The notes under the pieces are model-generated. The model did no database searches, had not been told where the DNA came from, and saw only the letters and a list, made by a program, of their open reading frames with translations. From the NCBI GenBank assembly GCA_022432975.1, contig CM039511.1, forward strand, positions 24,853,153 through 24,917,152: a stretch of 64,000 nt of DNA, in the 5' to 3' direction. Shown one piece after another: positions 35,801 through 48,523 of the stretch (position 1 is its first letter; each line of letters opens with the position of its first letter). The position numbers and the translations under genes are program-made. This stretch comes from Begonia masoniana (Eukaryota; Streptophyta; Magnoliopsida; Cucurbitales; Begoniaceae).

Positions 35801-37214
35801 AATAGAAATAGGGAATTATGTTTGACCATGCTCGAAATTTCTTGTTTGAACTCTTGTTTGACTGCATCAAGTTAAGTGTCTTTTGTTTTGTTTAGGGCTA
35901 TGTTAACTTTAGGTCCAATCTTTTTAACAAAAGCATGTCAATATACTATCTTGTTAGTCAATTAGGATTCACTTGTACCGTCGAGTGATCTGTTTTTGTG
36001 GCCAAGAGCTTTCCTCTGTGGGTCGTTGGTAATGTCCGAGGTTTACGACTGGCCCGAGGGGTCGACAGATTCGCCGGATCAGGCAGTCGCCTTTAAGAGA
36101 TTGTGACCGAACGCCGTAAGAGGCAGTAAGCTTAAATGGTGTTGGATAATGTGTCATTTCCACAAAAGTTCTAGAGGGTTGCCTAGACCCAATATAGCAT
36201 GTCATTGATATTAATTACAAGTTTATTTTGTTTGATTTATTGTGCTGTTTGATTAAATGCTTAGGACTTATCTTAAGATTGAGTCTTGTGTGTTATGTTT
36301 TGTGTTTGTGTTGAGTATTATTTTTGTTTTGTCTTGCGTTTTGTATTCTTTTGTGTGTTGTGTTTGTGAAAGTGTGTTCTTAGGAATTCTTGGCTTCCTA
36401 GTTTATTAAAGAACACCAGCCAAGGTAATGGATAAGTTTCGACAACAAGGTACGAACTTAAGAAACGTTAACTTCATGAATATCTAATATTGAATTATTA
36501 AGAGGTTGCCTTTTGAATTTAATTGTTGTGACACAAATTTTCAAACTCTAGTTACATTTATGGACTTATTGATTCATATTATGTATCTATGCATGATTGT
36601 GAAAAAAAACTAGAGGAAAGTTTTTGTTGCTTAGATTATTGTTGTCATTTGCTAGGAATTGTTAAAGCTTACTTGTTGATTGAAAGTTGACATTTATTTT
36701 TGAAATTTGGATTAAGAGTATGATCATGCTAAGCTTGAGATTGTTGGATAAACTTTTATTTCAATTTTGTATTTAGATTGCCTAGTTAAATATGGAAATA
36801 TTGTCCTTAGATTATGCTCATTGAGTCAAATTAATGATTTATTCCTTGAGTTTATTGTGAATGATTTTAGCATGGAAAATGAATTTGTTCAACTATACTT
36901 TGCATAAAATTTGTGCTAATATCATGTATGAGTGCTTACAAATTTTTGAAAATGAACAAATTCAAATTTAGAGTTTATTGAAGCATTGTAGTTGACTAAT
37001 AGAATTTAAACTTTATTCCATATGCTTAATTATTTTTGTTTCATTGCTATTTAATCTTTTTGTGGATTAAGCTAAGGACCATGGGTCTAAGTTTTGTGTT
37101 GGATACCAAGATTGATTGGATCCACTTGAGCGTATGAACGCTAGGGTGTTATGAGTTTGTAAATGGGCAAAAATTTTAAGATGTGAGGACAAATCTTCAA
37201 TCACCCGGAGAGGA
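32826..37214 (+). other. Interior of element E, no coding domain
   Basis: It begins with the primer site at 32828-32840. It is long, T-rich and full of TGTTTCT/CTGTT motifs, with no frame showing a retroelement domain. The GC-richer block 35985-36190 stands out from its surroundings. The last 50 bases before the 3' LTR read like the end of a gypsy polyprotein, ending GEDDV in frame with the LTR start. Confidence 0.75.
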
Positions 37215-38412
37215 TGATGTGCCTACGATCCCGAACCGTCAAACACGACGAACCAAGGTATGAATTCTAACTATTTTATATACTAATTAGTTTGTGAGTT
37301 TTGTAGGTTAAAGATTCTTCTCAAAGCTTGGAATGATTAAACGAAGAGGGAATTTGTCTTCCCTTTATCAAATTTTGTAACCGAGCTCTTTATTTGTTTT
37401 TAAGTTTAGAACACTATGGTTTTTTCTTAAACCTTATTTATTGGCCACTTGTAGCCAATTTTATTGTTTAGGATATTTGGTTAAATTGTTTAGTTTAGGA
37501 AATTTTAAGTGAACAAGGGAGACATCAAAAGGAGTTGACCCAACCTACAAAGAGGCTTGACCAAGGAGCTTGTCATGCTTGGAACGAGATGCTGACGTGG
37601 CCGAGCACAACGGCTACATTTCTGAAGAAGCGTCTCCAACGGCTCTCTGCTTCTTCTCTTCTCTTGCCTTCTCCCGAAGTCTTCCCCTGGATATTTATGC
37701 TTTTGTACTTAGGTTATTGTAGTCAGTTTTTTTATCAATATTTGGAATTTACAGAAGAGCTTCTTCTTGTTCGGAGCATCCTCCGTGTGGGTTTTTTCCA
37801 CGGTATTAATCGGCGCGAGACGCCATGGATGACCACCAAATTGTGCCTCCAACCTCACAGTTGCTTGGAGGTATTCTTACTCTTGCCTTCTCTCCCTCTG
37901 CCAAGAGCTGGAGTCGAAAAGAAGGAAGGAGGAAACCAGTGCCCTTAAGCTGTGATTTCTCCTCGGCAACGAGGGACTTCTTCCCAAAGGCGCAGAGCTG
38001 CGCATCGCACTGCCTTTGGACCAGCCACGGGTCTTCACTTCCATTTCCCTTGGCCTCTTCTGAGGACGAAGCAATACGCGTAGGGCAGCCTAGTTGCTGG
38101 AAGCACTCCTCCCATCACGGTGGAGCTCTTCGCCGAAGGTACAGGGAGCACCTTTTGGCCGGCTTGGGTTCCTTTTGCCGTCCATCTCCTCCACACGCTT
38201 CCTTCAATCCAAACGACCTTCTCTGAGGCGTTACCCAACTCACCCACCTCTCCATTTTGACGGGTATCAATTTTTTCATCTCCTACGCAATTTTTGGTTT
38301 TTCCTCTGTTTTTAGCGACTGTTTGGAGTGTTCTTTGATTTCTCCAAAGAACACCAAAGCTTGTTGTTTAATATAGTCTTCTGCATGCATCTTAGGTCTC
38401 AGAAGTCCATCA
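37215..38412 (+). repeat. 3' LTR of element E (1198 bp)
   Basis: It runs TGATGTGCC to CCATCA and is followed by the target duplication CCAAA. It preserves the empty site (37689-37697) of the Mutator-like element found in the 5' LTR. Confidence 0.92.
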
Positions 38413-38417
38413 CCAAA

Positions 38418-38714
38418 GGTTGTCTTTTCTTTCCTTAGAAAGAAAAGCAAGCCGAGAGCCTCAAAATATTGCTCATCGGCCAACCTCGGGTTTCCTTTCA
38501 TAACTTCACTTCCACAACGTGTTTTGATTTGAAAATTTAAATTGTTTCATTTCACTCATAAGATAAGTTACACCTAAAATTTTAAGTGATTAGGACTTCA
38601 TTTGCTTGTAGAAAGTTTGACATATTTTAAGGTAATTTCGGCTTGGTTGAGCACCTAGAGTACTAATCTGTTTTGTAGTTTGGAACACAGCTTTTGCAGG
38701 CCGTTGGTGTGTCA
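38418..38714 (+). repeat. 5' LTR of gypsy G, second part
   Basis: It resumes GGTTGTCTTTTC after element E and aligns with 50042-50338, ending GGTGTGTCA. The primer site TGGTATTGGAGC follows at 38717-38728 and differs from the usual TGGTATCAGAGC at three positions at most. Confidence 0.88.
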
Positions 38715-38728
38715 AGTGGTATTGGAGC

Positions 38729-39517
38729 ATAGGCAGCTTTCCCTGTGTGACATTAAACATATTTGATCGTTTATTCCATTGAGTCTTGTTGGCTGCATTC
38801 TATTTACAAATCGGGTTATTGTTTTATTGCTAATATTCTATTTTTGCTACTATAAATCTAACCCGTTTGGTTGCTGTTTATTGCATCTTTTGCTTAATCA
38901 TTTTCACAGCAAGTATTTCAACTTTTATCTTAACTATAAGAATCAAACAACTAACATCATGTAGCTTGTTTGTTGTTTAGTGTTTTGCTTACTAAAAATT
39001 GTACTAATCTACTTTTAGTAACACCCAAGAAGAGCATGATATAAACCTAAAAATTGTCAAGTATTGTTACTGTTTTCTTTCACTGTTTCATGTGCTATTA
39101 CTCTCTGAAAATTTTAGGACTAAAATTTGCTACCTATTGCATCAAAATTTTGTTACCAATCTGCTCATTAATCGTATAAAAACATGCATGAAAACTGTTT
39201 TGTTGTGTCTTGTGATTGTGCTGTTTTTGTGTCTTAAATTATGTTTTTAGGCACCTTTACATTAGGTCTTTTTTTCCTAAGACATTATAAAAACTAATCA
39301 CAACATACATTCCTAACATTGTTAAGTTTAAGTCTCTGTTTTTATTTTGCTAAGTAATTAATTAAAAAAAAACAGCAAGCAATATTGCCTAAAATTTAAA
39401 GGTTTAAAATGAGAAGAAATTTTAAGATTTTGGGTCTAAGAAAATAAATCTATCATAAGACCATAAAGATTAAAAACGCATATCCTAAGAATCATTCCTT
39501 AAATTAAGGTTAATAAA
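38729..39517 (+). other. 5' leader of gypsy G
   Basis: AT-rich, no gene. The probable original gag start is the ATG at 39518, in frame with the gag at 39635 but now followed after five codons by TGA. Confidence 0.6.
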
Positions 39518-41557
39518 ATGAAGACAAGGAGTTGAATAATCCGTGAACAAAACAAAAATTTAAACCAAGAACCGAACAGAGGCAAGGAAATTTTCCAAAC
39601 CGAGACTCACATCCATCAAGAGGGAGAGTCTAGTATGCAAAGACAAATCAATGATCTATGTGAAGTGATTGACACCTTAAGTAAACAACTCAATGACATG
39701 AATCTCAAACTTGAACATTCCATGAATGGACTTAAACATAACAATCGTAGAGACTCATCACAAGAGACCACACCTAGGAGAAGGAATGAAAACACTAGGA
39801 GAAGAGATAGTAGCCTAGAGCCCTTGGATGATGATGAAGAGGTCGAGAACCCTAGAAGAAGGTACCACAACTATGAGTACGATAAAGAGGATGAGTGGAC
39901 TTTGGACGAAGAAGAAAACTTCCGTCCACCTAATCGAAGGAACAATGAGGAATTCAGACGCGACCAATAGAGGGATCATAAGGACCTTCAGAATGTCAAA
40001 TTACATGTTCCCCCATTCAATGGAACGTGTGATGGGGTTACATTCTTGGATTAGATAGAGAAGGTCGAGAGGGTATTCTATTGTTATGACTACTCCGACA
40101 ATGTTAAGATCCGACTGGTTTTCATCGAGCTTACAGGCTATGCTTCACTCTGGTGGGCTAACCTAAAGTCTCAAAGGGTCCGGATTCAATATGAACCAAT
40201 CACCACTTGGAGGATGATGAAGTCTATCATGACAAAGTGGTTCGTACCTAGACACTTCAAACAGGAGTTGATCCTGCAAATACACAGCCTCAAACAAGGA
40301 AGTCAGTCAGTCGAAGAGTATCTAACAAAATTTGAGACACTCAGAATTCATGGAGAAATGGAAGAGCCGGAGGAGCAAATCATAGCTAGGTTTATCCGTT
40401 ATTTGAACCAAGACATTCCAGACGCTGTGGAGTTACATCCACTAGAATCCTTGGATATGATTGTCCAAATGGCTATGAAAGTTGAGTGACGGCTCAAGAG
40501 AAAGAAGAAATCTAACCTTACCTTTATGACCAACCAGATTCCCAAGTACACCTCTAAACCACCAGAAACCAGCAAACCCACTACCAAGGCTGACTGGAAG
40601 AAGCCTTACACCCGGAACTGGCCTCTTAAGGACGCAATTGCCAAAACTACTGGAGGAGATGCCGACAAGGTTCAGACAAGTAGTCTGAAGTGCTACAAGT
40701 GTCAAGGAACCGACCATTTTATGGCTCAATGTCCAAACAGGCGTACCATGGTATTGAAGGAATCCACTGGTGAACTAGTAAGTGAGGACAAGGATGAAGA
40801 AGAGGAGGAAGTCGTAGAGGAGAGTGAATCAGAGGATGAAGTTGTTCATGCCCAGGAGGGACCTCTACTGATGGTCAGGCGACGAGTCCTCATAACCAAG
40901 AACATAGGAGAAGATTGTCAATGGGATAACATATTCCACAGTCGTTGCCTAGTCAATGACGAGTTATGTTCCGTGATCATTGACGGAGGAAGCTGTGCTA
41001 ATGTTGGCTCAAAAGAAATGGTTACCAAGTTAGGACTGGAGACAAGTGCGCATCCCCATCCATACAACTTGAGATGGTTAGACGACATGGATGACGTCAA
41101 GGTAGACAAACAAGTTACGATCGAGTTCGCGATGGGAAAGTATAAGGACTCCGTGTTGTGGCAATGAGTGCGAGCCACTTACTCTTAGGCCGACCATGGC
41201 AATATGATCATAAAGTGACTCATGATGGTTATACAAACTACTACTCTTTGAAGTTCGGTGGTAAAACGTTTAAGTTAGCACCTTTGACACCCGAACAAGT
41301 AGCAAAAGATGATGAAGTTACGAAGGAAGAGAAAAACAAAACAAATTTCTTCATGACCAAGAAAGAGCTAGAAACATATGTGATTATGGTATTATTCTGA
41401 GATAGGATTTTGGAACTAGGAGTTATACCTATTCTCGTACAAAACTTACTCAAGCAGTTCCAAGATATTTTTCCTGAAGAGTTACCCCAAGGATTACCAC
41501 CCTTACGAGGGATAGAGCATCAAATAGATCTACAACCTGGGGCTGTGCTACCAAACC
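39518..41557 (+). pseudogene. Gypsy G gag-protease, broken
   Basis: Frames 39635-39970, 40214-40489, 40526-41167 and 41158-41400 belong to one former polyprotein. It shows an N-terminal coil, an Arg/Glu-rich spacer, a gag domain (LWWANLKSQR, SVEEYLTKFETL), a CCHC knuckle near 40690 (CYKCQGTDHFMAQC), an acidic linker and a protease region (SVIIDGGSC near 40972, HLLLGRPWQYDHK near 41175). In-frame stops occur after FRRDQ and in KVE*RLK, and a frameshift near 41155. The frame then enters the pre-RT region (QDIFPEELPQGLPPLRG) and is cut at 41557 by a solo LTR. Confidence 0.85.
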
Positions 41558-44123
41558 TGTAACGCCTCACACCCCGGTTTGGTGCGCTACTTTGCTTACA
41601 TTTACCATGTTTAAAACAAAATTTAAAATGATTTTCGATAAAATTTTGACTCAATTTTTGGGTTTTTTGAACCCTAAAAAATGGTTGGAAAACGTGCGTA
41701 AAATACGTGCCAAACGTGTCAGAAAAGATCGGGTTAAAACATATTTGAAACGGGAAAATTAAAAAAAAAAAATTATTTTTGCCACGTGCGCGCGGTACGA
41801 GCGCACACCCGGCACGAGGTACCGATCGATTGGTGCAAAGCGCCGATCGATTGGCGACCTCTCGGGTCGCTCGAGCAGCAACAGTGAAGTCTGCATATCG
41901 ATCGGCGCTGGGTGCCGATAGATCAGCGCTGGGCACTGCACGTGCCCACACAGCGCGCATATCGCGCCTGCCGCGTGCGCCTAGCCAGCACCTGCTCGCC
42001 CTCCGCACGCCACCAGCGACTCCAAATCACTTTTCTTCATTTTTCATTAAATTTCATCCAACCAAAACACTAAAAATTTCTCAAAAACTTTTCCCGACAT
42101 TCCTAAACTCCTTGACACGTAAAAATCTCAGAAAACACGACTTTCAAATTTTAGTGAAAACGTGAAAAACGAATGTCGTTTACTTTATTAAAAACCGAGC
42201 AGCATAACAGCTGGAGTTTTCTAAATCCACAACCTGAAAATCAAACTTTTATAAAACATGATCAAACCATTCCAAAACAATATTCACAAGAGTTATAAAA
42301 CTGTTACCCTTTGCACAAACAAAGTTCAAACAAAACTACTAAATCCCACAAACATCCCAGAAGACCATGGTCGAGACGCCCCGGCAACTACTTGCACTGG
42401 CATGCCTCGTGCATCGCCGACTGCTCCCTAATCCTGGCCTCCCTCATCTAGCTCACTTGTAAATATGTCGTCACCTACATCATAGAACACAAAACATAAG
42501 CCTAATGCTTAGCAAGTAGGGAATAATACAATTTAAAACAATGCATGCTCAACTCAACCCTAAATGCAGTTTCTACCCATACCATTGTTTTCATTTCATT
42601 TTCGTTGCATTTATCTTTCACTTTTACATGTGAATCAAGTAGGCACACTTCTCAACAGAATCCTAGACGGCCACACCTTGACACACAGAGCAAGAGTAGA
42701 GGCACACATTCCATCACAATCCTGGACAGCCATACCGAATCTTCTCCCACATCAATCGTAGAACCCTCAGTGTGCCTTCTAGCACGATCATGTCGAGGCG
42801 TTCATACTCACAACACATTACATATTTTCAGCATAGCATCTCTTGTAGAATCCCTCTCGGGGTGCTACACACGAACACTCATTCCCGATAAGGCGATTTT
42901 ACTCGAGATCAAGTTGCATATCTTTTCTTATCTTCTTACGTTTCGTATTTATAACTCAAAACATGCTAAAACTCGTATTTCGTAGTTTGAAAACATGATT
43001 CATGACAATACAATGCTCAAATCAAAACAAGCAAGCAAACAAACAAACATTCTCCCTACCGTTCCATGGTGTAGGCTCGAAGGCAACAAAAACACTCCTT
43101 TACTTACCTGGTTTCTCAGAACGTGCTCAATTGCTTCAACTAAGCTACCTGCTCGTTCGTCAACCTAACAAATAGGGAAAACTCACTTAGTACCAACATA
43201 AGAAACTCTAAGGAATTACCTAAACCAAAACTAACAAAAATCAAACCACTTTAAAATCTAAACCCTAAAAACCCGATTGTCCTACAATTTTAGTGTCCAA
43301 ACTTCAATCGGCCATAACTTACTCGTTTTTCAATGGATTTAGATATTCCACCCCATTCCGTAAACCTCTATACGTCTAAAATCCATTGAAACAATCAAAT
43401 TTAACAACCAAACAACTTGGCCAATTCGAAAACCTCAAAACAGAACGGGTGACCAATAAGCCTAAATCCATTTTTTCACGAACTCACATCCATTTTCTAA
43501 TCTCTTCCTAAAAACAACTTAAAATAACCTATCTAAAGGTTAAACCATCAAATTAGGAAGAAAAACCAGCAAAGAAAAGTAAGATTCGGACCCCTCTTCT
43601 TAGGGTTTCCAAACCCTAATAAAACCTCCACAAAACACCATAAAAACATCAAAAAACTTCACTTATATACATCAACAACAAAACCCAATTAAATCCTACC
43701 TCAAAACCTTGAAGAAACTTGAAGAATGGAGGTGGAGAACCCTAACAATGGAGGTTGAAGAATCGTGGAAAAGATGAAGGAGAAGACCACTTTCTTTTTC
43801 TTTTTAACCTTAACTCTTCACAATTTAAAAACTTCAACTTTTCTCTTTTTGAAAGTTAACCACCAACTTTTGTGATTTTATAAAGGAAATCCTCTTCCCT
43901 TTACCTTCCAATAATCCAACATGATGCATCATCCATTTTCCCCTCACTTAACATTTCGTTCCCCCAATTGATAATACAAAACCATAATACACTATTATAT
44001 TAGTTTCACTCAATTCACCCTTTCTAACTTGATTTTTTAAGCTAATTTTAAGACCTTTGCTATGCTTTCACAACATATCTAGTCTAAGGTCACTCTTACA
44101 TATGAATATTCCTGGGTGTTACA
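41558..44123 (-). mobile_element. Complete solo LTR, family L (2566 bp), in G reverse transcriptase
   Basis: On the plus strand it runs TGTAACGCCTC to GGGTGTTACA, with no internal domain. The target duplication AAACC is perfect (41553-41557 and 44124-44128). Removing the LTR and one duplication makes the codons before and after read on in frame (AVLPN then RPAYRMNPEE). On the minus strand it shows the same segment ending AG/GTAAGT (43164-43118) as families A, B and D. A cluster of GATCGAT-type palindromes lies at 41820-41935. Confidence 0.93.
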
Positions 44124-44128
44124 AAACC

Positions 44129-46044
44129 GACCAGCATATAGGATGAACCCCGAAGAGACCAAGAAACTACAAGACCAAGTGCATGAGTTATTGGACAAAG
44201 GCTATATAAGAGAATCAATGAGCCCATGTGCTGTGCCAACATTGTTAGTTCCAAAGAAGGAAGGAACTATGAGAATGTGTATAGATAGCCTAGCCATTAA
44301 CAAAATCACAGTTAAGTATAGATTTCCAATTCCCAGGCTCGAGAACATGTTGGATGAGCTCAGTGGAGCATCGATTTTCTCAAAAGTGAACCTCAAAAGT
44401 AGTTATAACCAAATAAGGATGAAGGAAGGTGACGAGTGGAAGACAACCTTCAAGACCAAGTATGGGCTGTTTGAATGGATGGTCGTGCTATTCGGGCTAT
44501 CAAATGCCCCTAGTACATTCATGCATTTAATGCACCACGTACTTAAAGAATTCCTAAGAAAATTCATTGTCGTCTACTTCGACGACGTATTGGTGTACAA
44601 TTTGGACCTTCCACAACATCTTAACCAACTTAGTATCCTTTTTCAAACCCTTAGGAAAGCCAAGTTATTCGGTAACTTAAGCAAGTGCTTATTCGCACAA
44701 GACAAAGTGTATTTTCTAGGGTTTATCATTTCTGAGAATGAAATGAAAGCAGATGAGAATAAGATTAAGGCCATTAAGGATTGACCTATCCCTAATGAAA
44801 TATCAGAAGTCTGTAGCTTCCATGGATTAGCCTCATTTTATCAGGGTTTGTAAAGGATTTTAGCTCAATAGTTGCACCACCCACTGACTGCACCAAGAAG
44901 GGAAAAGAATTTGTATGGGCTTCAACTTGTCAATTATGCTTTGAGTTGATTAAGGACAAGTTATGTCATTCACTTGTGTTAGCACTTCCATATTTTAGTA
45001 AGGTATTTGAGATAAAGAGTGATGCCTCTGAAATTGGCATTGGAGCCGTTCTCATACAAGAGGGTAAGCCGATTGCATATTTTAGTGAAAAACTCAAAGG
45101 AGCAGTGCTCAATTATTCGACGTACGATAAATAATTTTATGCTATCATACGGGCACTAGAACATTGACATCATTACCTTTTATCAAAAGAGTTTGCTATA
45201 CACACTGACCACCAAGCATTAAGACACATCAAGAGTCAACATAAGCTAAACAAAAGACATGCAAAATATGTGAAATTTTTGGAGAGATTTTCCTACACCC
45301 TCAAGTACCTTAAAGGAAAAAACAAAGTAGTTGTCAATGCACTATCTAGGAAACGTGTTCTATTAACTGAGTTAGGAACTGGATTCTTTGGGTTCGAATG
45401 GATCAAGGAAAGTTATGAATCTGACCCTGATTTTGGATCCTATTATACCAAATGCCTAGATAAAGCCATAGGAGATTACCGTATCATGGACGGTTACCTA
45501 TTAAAAGGGAACGAGTTATGCATCCCCAATGGAAGTTTAAGAAAGTGCCTCATGAAAGAAGCTCATATAGCCATCCATTTTGGGGAGAAGAAAACCCACG
45601 ATATGCTTAAGGAACATTTCTTCTAGCCCCATATGATGAGAGATGTGCACCGAGTGGTAGAAAAATATGTAATATGTAAGAAGGCGAAGAGTAGAGTCCT
45701 GCTACAAAGTTTATATTTGCCATTACTTGTACCTACTCACCCTTGGGTCGAGATCAACATGGATTGTATTCTATGATTACCACGGACCGCTAGAAGCAAG
45801 GATTCTATATTGATAGTTGTAGACTGATTTTCTAAGATGGCAAACTTCATTGTTTGTGCCAAGACTGATGATTCTATCCATATAGCTGACTTGTTCTTTA
45901 AGAAGATTGTTTGACTGCATGGTATACTACATTCTATAGTGTTAGATAGAGACAGTAAGTTTGTAAGTGCTTTTTGGACAACATTATGGAAGAAGATAGG
46001 AACCCGACTATGCTTTAGCACATTCTTCCATGCACAAATTGATG
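44129..46044 (+). pseudogene. Gypsy G reverse transcriptase, RNase H and first part of integrase, broken
   Basis: The frame 44116-44784 is a fairly complete RT with the catalytic YFDD box (YFDDVLVY near 44577). The first catalytic position of the FSKIDLKSGY-type motif reads FSKVNLKSSY, an Asn where Asp is expected. RNase H (44946-45134, then 45200-45260 with HTDHQALRHI) has a stop in place of the usual Glu after STYDK. The integrase zinc-binding region (45540-45690) ends KYVICKKAKS, lacking the first Cys of the usual CxxC. The core continues with a stop after NMDCIL and the LDRDSKFVSAFW motif near 45945, and is cut within AQIDGQTEVVNR. Confidence 0.88.
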
Positions 46045-48518
46045 TGTAACACCCTGGATTTTTTTAAGGAAAAATTGGAGAGAAAATAAAAGAATAATAA
46101 AATAGGTTGTTTTAATTAATTTAAAAGAAAAGTGAATGGTTTCTTAATTTAAGTTTGGGTATTTCCAGTGAAATTAAGTCGTGGGTTATAATTTAAGAAC
46201 GGGATTTAACGAAAATACGTAAGTTCAAACATGTGAGGGCAAATTAGTAATTTAGCTTAAAAAATTAAAATAAATAAAATAAAAATGTTTTTTTTTTATA
46301 AAAAACAGAATGGCTTCACGAAGAAGCCATCCTGCTTCTTTTTCAGCCCGAGCTCCTGATGCGGTCCGAGCTTCTGACGAGAGTGAGTGCCCGAGCGACG
46401 TCCTTCCTCCGACGACCATCGCGTTTTCCGGCGCTCTCCGGCCAGACGACGGCGGCGAGCGAGTTTCGGCCTGTCTCCGCGCACAAACCGGCGGGTAAGC
46501 TCGTTTTTCCCCTGTTCTGTCTCTGTTTAAGGCCGAGAGGGACGAGCTCGATTGAGCTCTGATTACTGGCTGCTTTTGGCCGTTCTTGGCGTCAATTAAC
46601 CGAGCTTAACACCGACGATGGTTGCCGAGCAAAGGTGAGCTCGGATGAAGTGAAAAACTGAGGGCTCCAATGTGGGGAATTCAGGTTTTCCTATGAAAAG
46701 CCTTAGAATCTCGTTAGATTAGGCTAATTGGGTGTGAGGGTGATTGATTGGTGAGGAAATGAGTGGAAATTGACGAACAATCGAGTTGGGGGAAATTTCT
46801 GGGTGAAGGGCAGTTTGGGTTTTTGGATATTTGACCTAGTTACGGTCGTTTGTTTTAAAATTCCTTTTGACAGGTTAAAATAGGTTATTAGAGGAGTACG
46901 TGGCCGCTAGAATCGTTTGATTCCGATAACCGACGCAAAAGTTACGCGAGTTCAAATTTTGGGTCGGTTTATACCGAACCCAAATTAGTGGCCCGTTTAG
47001 TTAAGTTTTAGTTGGATTAAGCTAGAAATAGTAGTTCGAGAGTAATTGGTGAGTGTAGCCTTGATTTTAATAAAGTTTGAATATTTGTTGTAGGTCGAGC
47101 CGTAGGTGGACAGGTAACCGAATATCTTCAGCGAGCTAGGATGCCAGGTAAGTAGAGGAATTCTTTTGTTGCCTTTGGCCTACACCATGGAACGGTAGGG
47201 TTTAATAGTCGGTTATTTATTTCGTGTTGTGTTGTGTTGTTTGGTTTCGTGTTGGGTTGCATATCTTTGAAACATGCATTGTGAGTTACATTACGCTACG
47301 CTAGATATGAGAGGCTGCATGGTTTGGCATTGTGAGTGTGAACGGTAATAAGATAAAGTGAACGACAAAATTTGCTTGATTAGAGCGCCTTGTCGGGAAC
47401 AAGTGCTGGAGTGTAGCACCCTGAGGGGATCTCTATGAGAGATGACCGGCTAAAACATGATCGGCTAAAACATTGAGTCTTGATTGGAGTGGCCTTGTCG
47501 GGAACCAGTGTTGGTGTGTAGCACCCCGAGGGGACCTCCATGAAGGATTGACCGGCTAAAAATTCTGGGAATGGCCGTCCTGTACGATTATAGGATGTGA
47601 GCTTACCCGATCCACACGGCTTATGACTTGACCGGCTAAAATACGTAATGGTGGTTCTAGGAATGGCCGTCCTGTACGATTATAGAATGTGAGCTTACCC
47701 GATCCACACGGATTATGGAATAATTAAAGCAACGAACGGTAAATAAGCACAACCGAGAGCTAGAAACTGCATGAATTAGGGTTGTGTGTGAGGGTTGTTT
47801 GTGTAGTGTGCATTGTGTTGTCGCATTTGTTATTCCTTACTTGCTAAGCATTAGGCTTACGTTTTGTGTTCTATGGTGTAGGTGACGAGATTTACTCTGG
47901 TGAGGTGGATGAGACAGCCCAGGGCTAGGCAGCAGTTGGTGATGCATGCAGTATGCCGGTGTGGGCTATTGTTGGGGCGCCTTGACCATGGTCTTCGGGG
48001 GATGTGGGCTTTGTCTTTTGGTAGTTATTGTAGTTATTGTAAATGTCTGTTTGTAGAAATGATGGGAATGTGTATTTTTCTTTTTGATTGATGTTTTGAG
48101 AGTTATTGTATAGCTATTTGTATATAGTCATAGTTAAGGGTGATGTGTCGCCCTATACTGTGGATTTTCTTCACTTAGGGATATTAGTATTTTAGTTTCT
48201 CTCTTTACTGCTGTTGGAGATTTCGTAGGTTGGTTAGATGGTTAGGAATATTCTGGATTGGCTGAGAATGTATTTAGTTGTAGGTACCTAGCATTTTGGA
48301 GGCGCCATTTTCAGGCGTTAGTTTGCCAAAATTTTCGGTAAGGACGCCGTAGTGCTTAAAGGTAAGTTGAGGAAATTAGTGAGTCTAGGCAGCTGGGTAT
48401 GACATAAGAGAGTTTCGAGAGCTTTAGTTTTAAATTCTGCTGTGTTAATTTTATGTTTTAACGTGGGATTGGTTAGCAAAGTAGCGCACCGAGCCAGGGT
48501 GGGTTCGGGGGCGTTACA
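46045..48518 (+). mobile_element. Complete solo LTR, family B (2474 bp), in G integrase
   Basis: It runs TGTAACACCCTGG to GGGGGCGTTACA. The target duplication TGATG is perfect (46040-46044 and 48519-48523). It splits the integrase at AQID/GQTEVVNR. It contains a hairpin at 46306-46334, a donor-like GTAAGC near 46495, a 54-nt segment (47094-47147) ending AG/GTAAGT, the pair CCTACACCAT (47179-47188) and ATGGTGTAGG (47873-47882), and short internal duplications at 47385-47715. Confidence 0.93.
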
Positions 48519-48523
48519 TGATG

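Larger units (their letters stand above)
30083..38412 (+). mobile_element. Non-autonomous LTR element E (LARD-like), in the G 5' LTR
   Basis: Its LTRs are 30083-32825 (containing a 1535-bp transposon) and 37215-38412. With the transposon and its duplication removed they are 1199 and 1198 bases and differ by a few percent by eye. The target duplication CCAAA lies at 30078-30082 and 38413-38417. The G 3' LTR holds the undisturbed site CCCAAAGGTTG near 50036, which confirms the insertion. A primer site follows the 5' LTR (32828-32840, TTGTATCAGAGCC). The 4.4-kb interior has no gag or pol domain, so E would have relied on another element's proteins. Confidence 0.92.

Noticed and set aside
41779..42165. 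128-codon Arg/Ala-rich frame
   Set aside because: It lies wholly inside solo LTR L over GC-rich palindromes, with no domain and no matching frame elsewhere.
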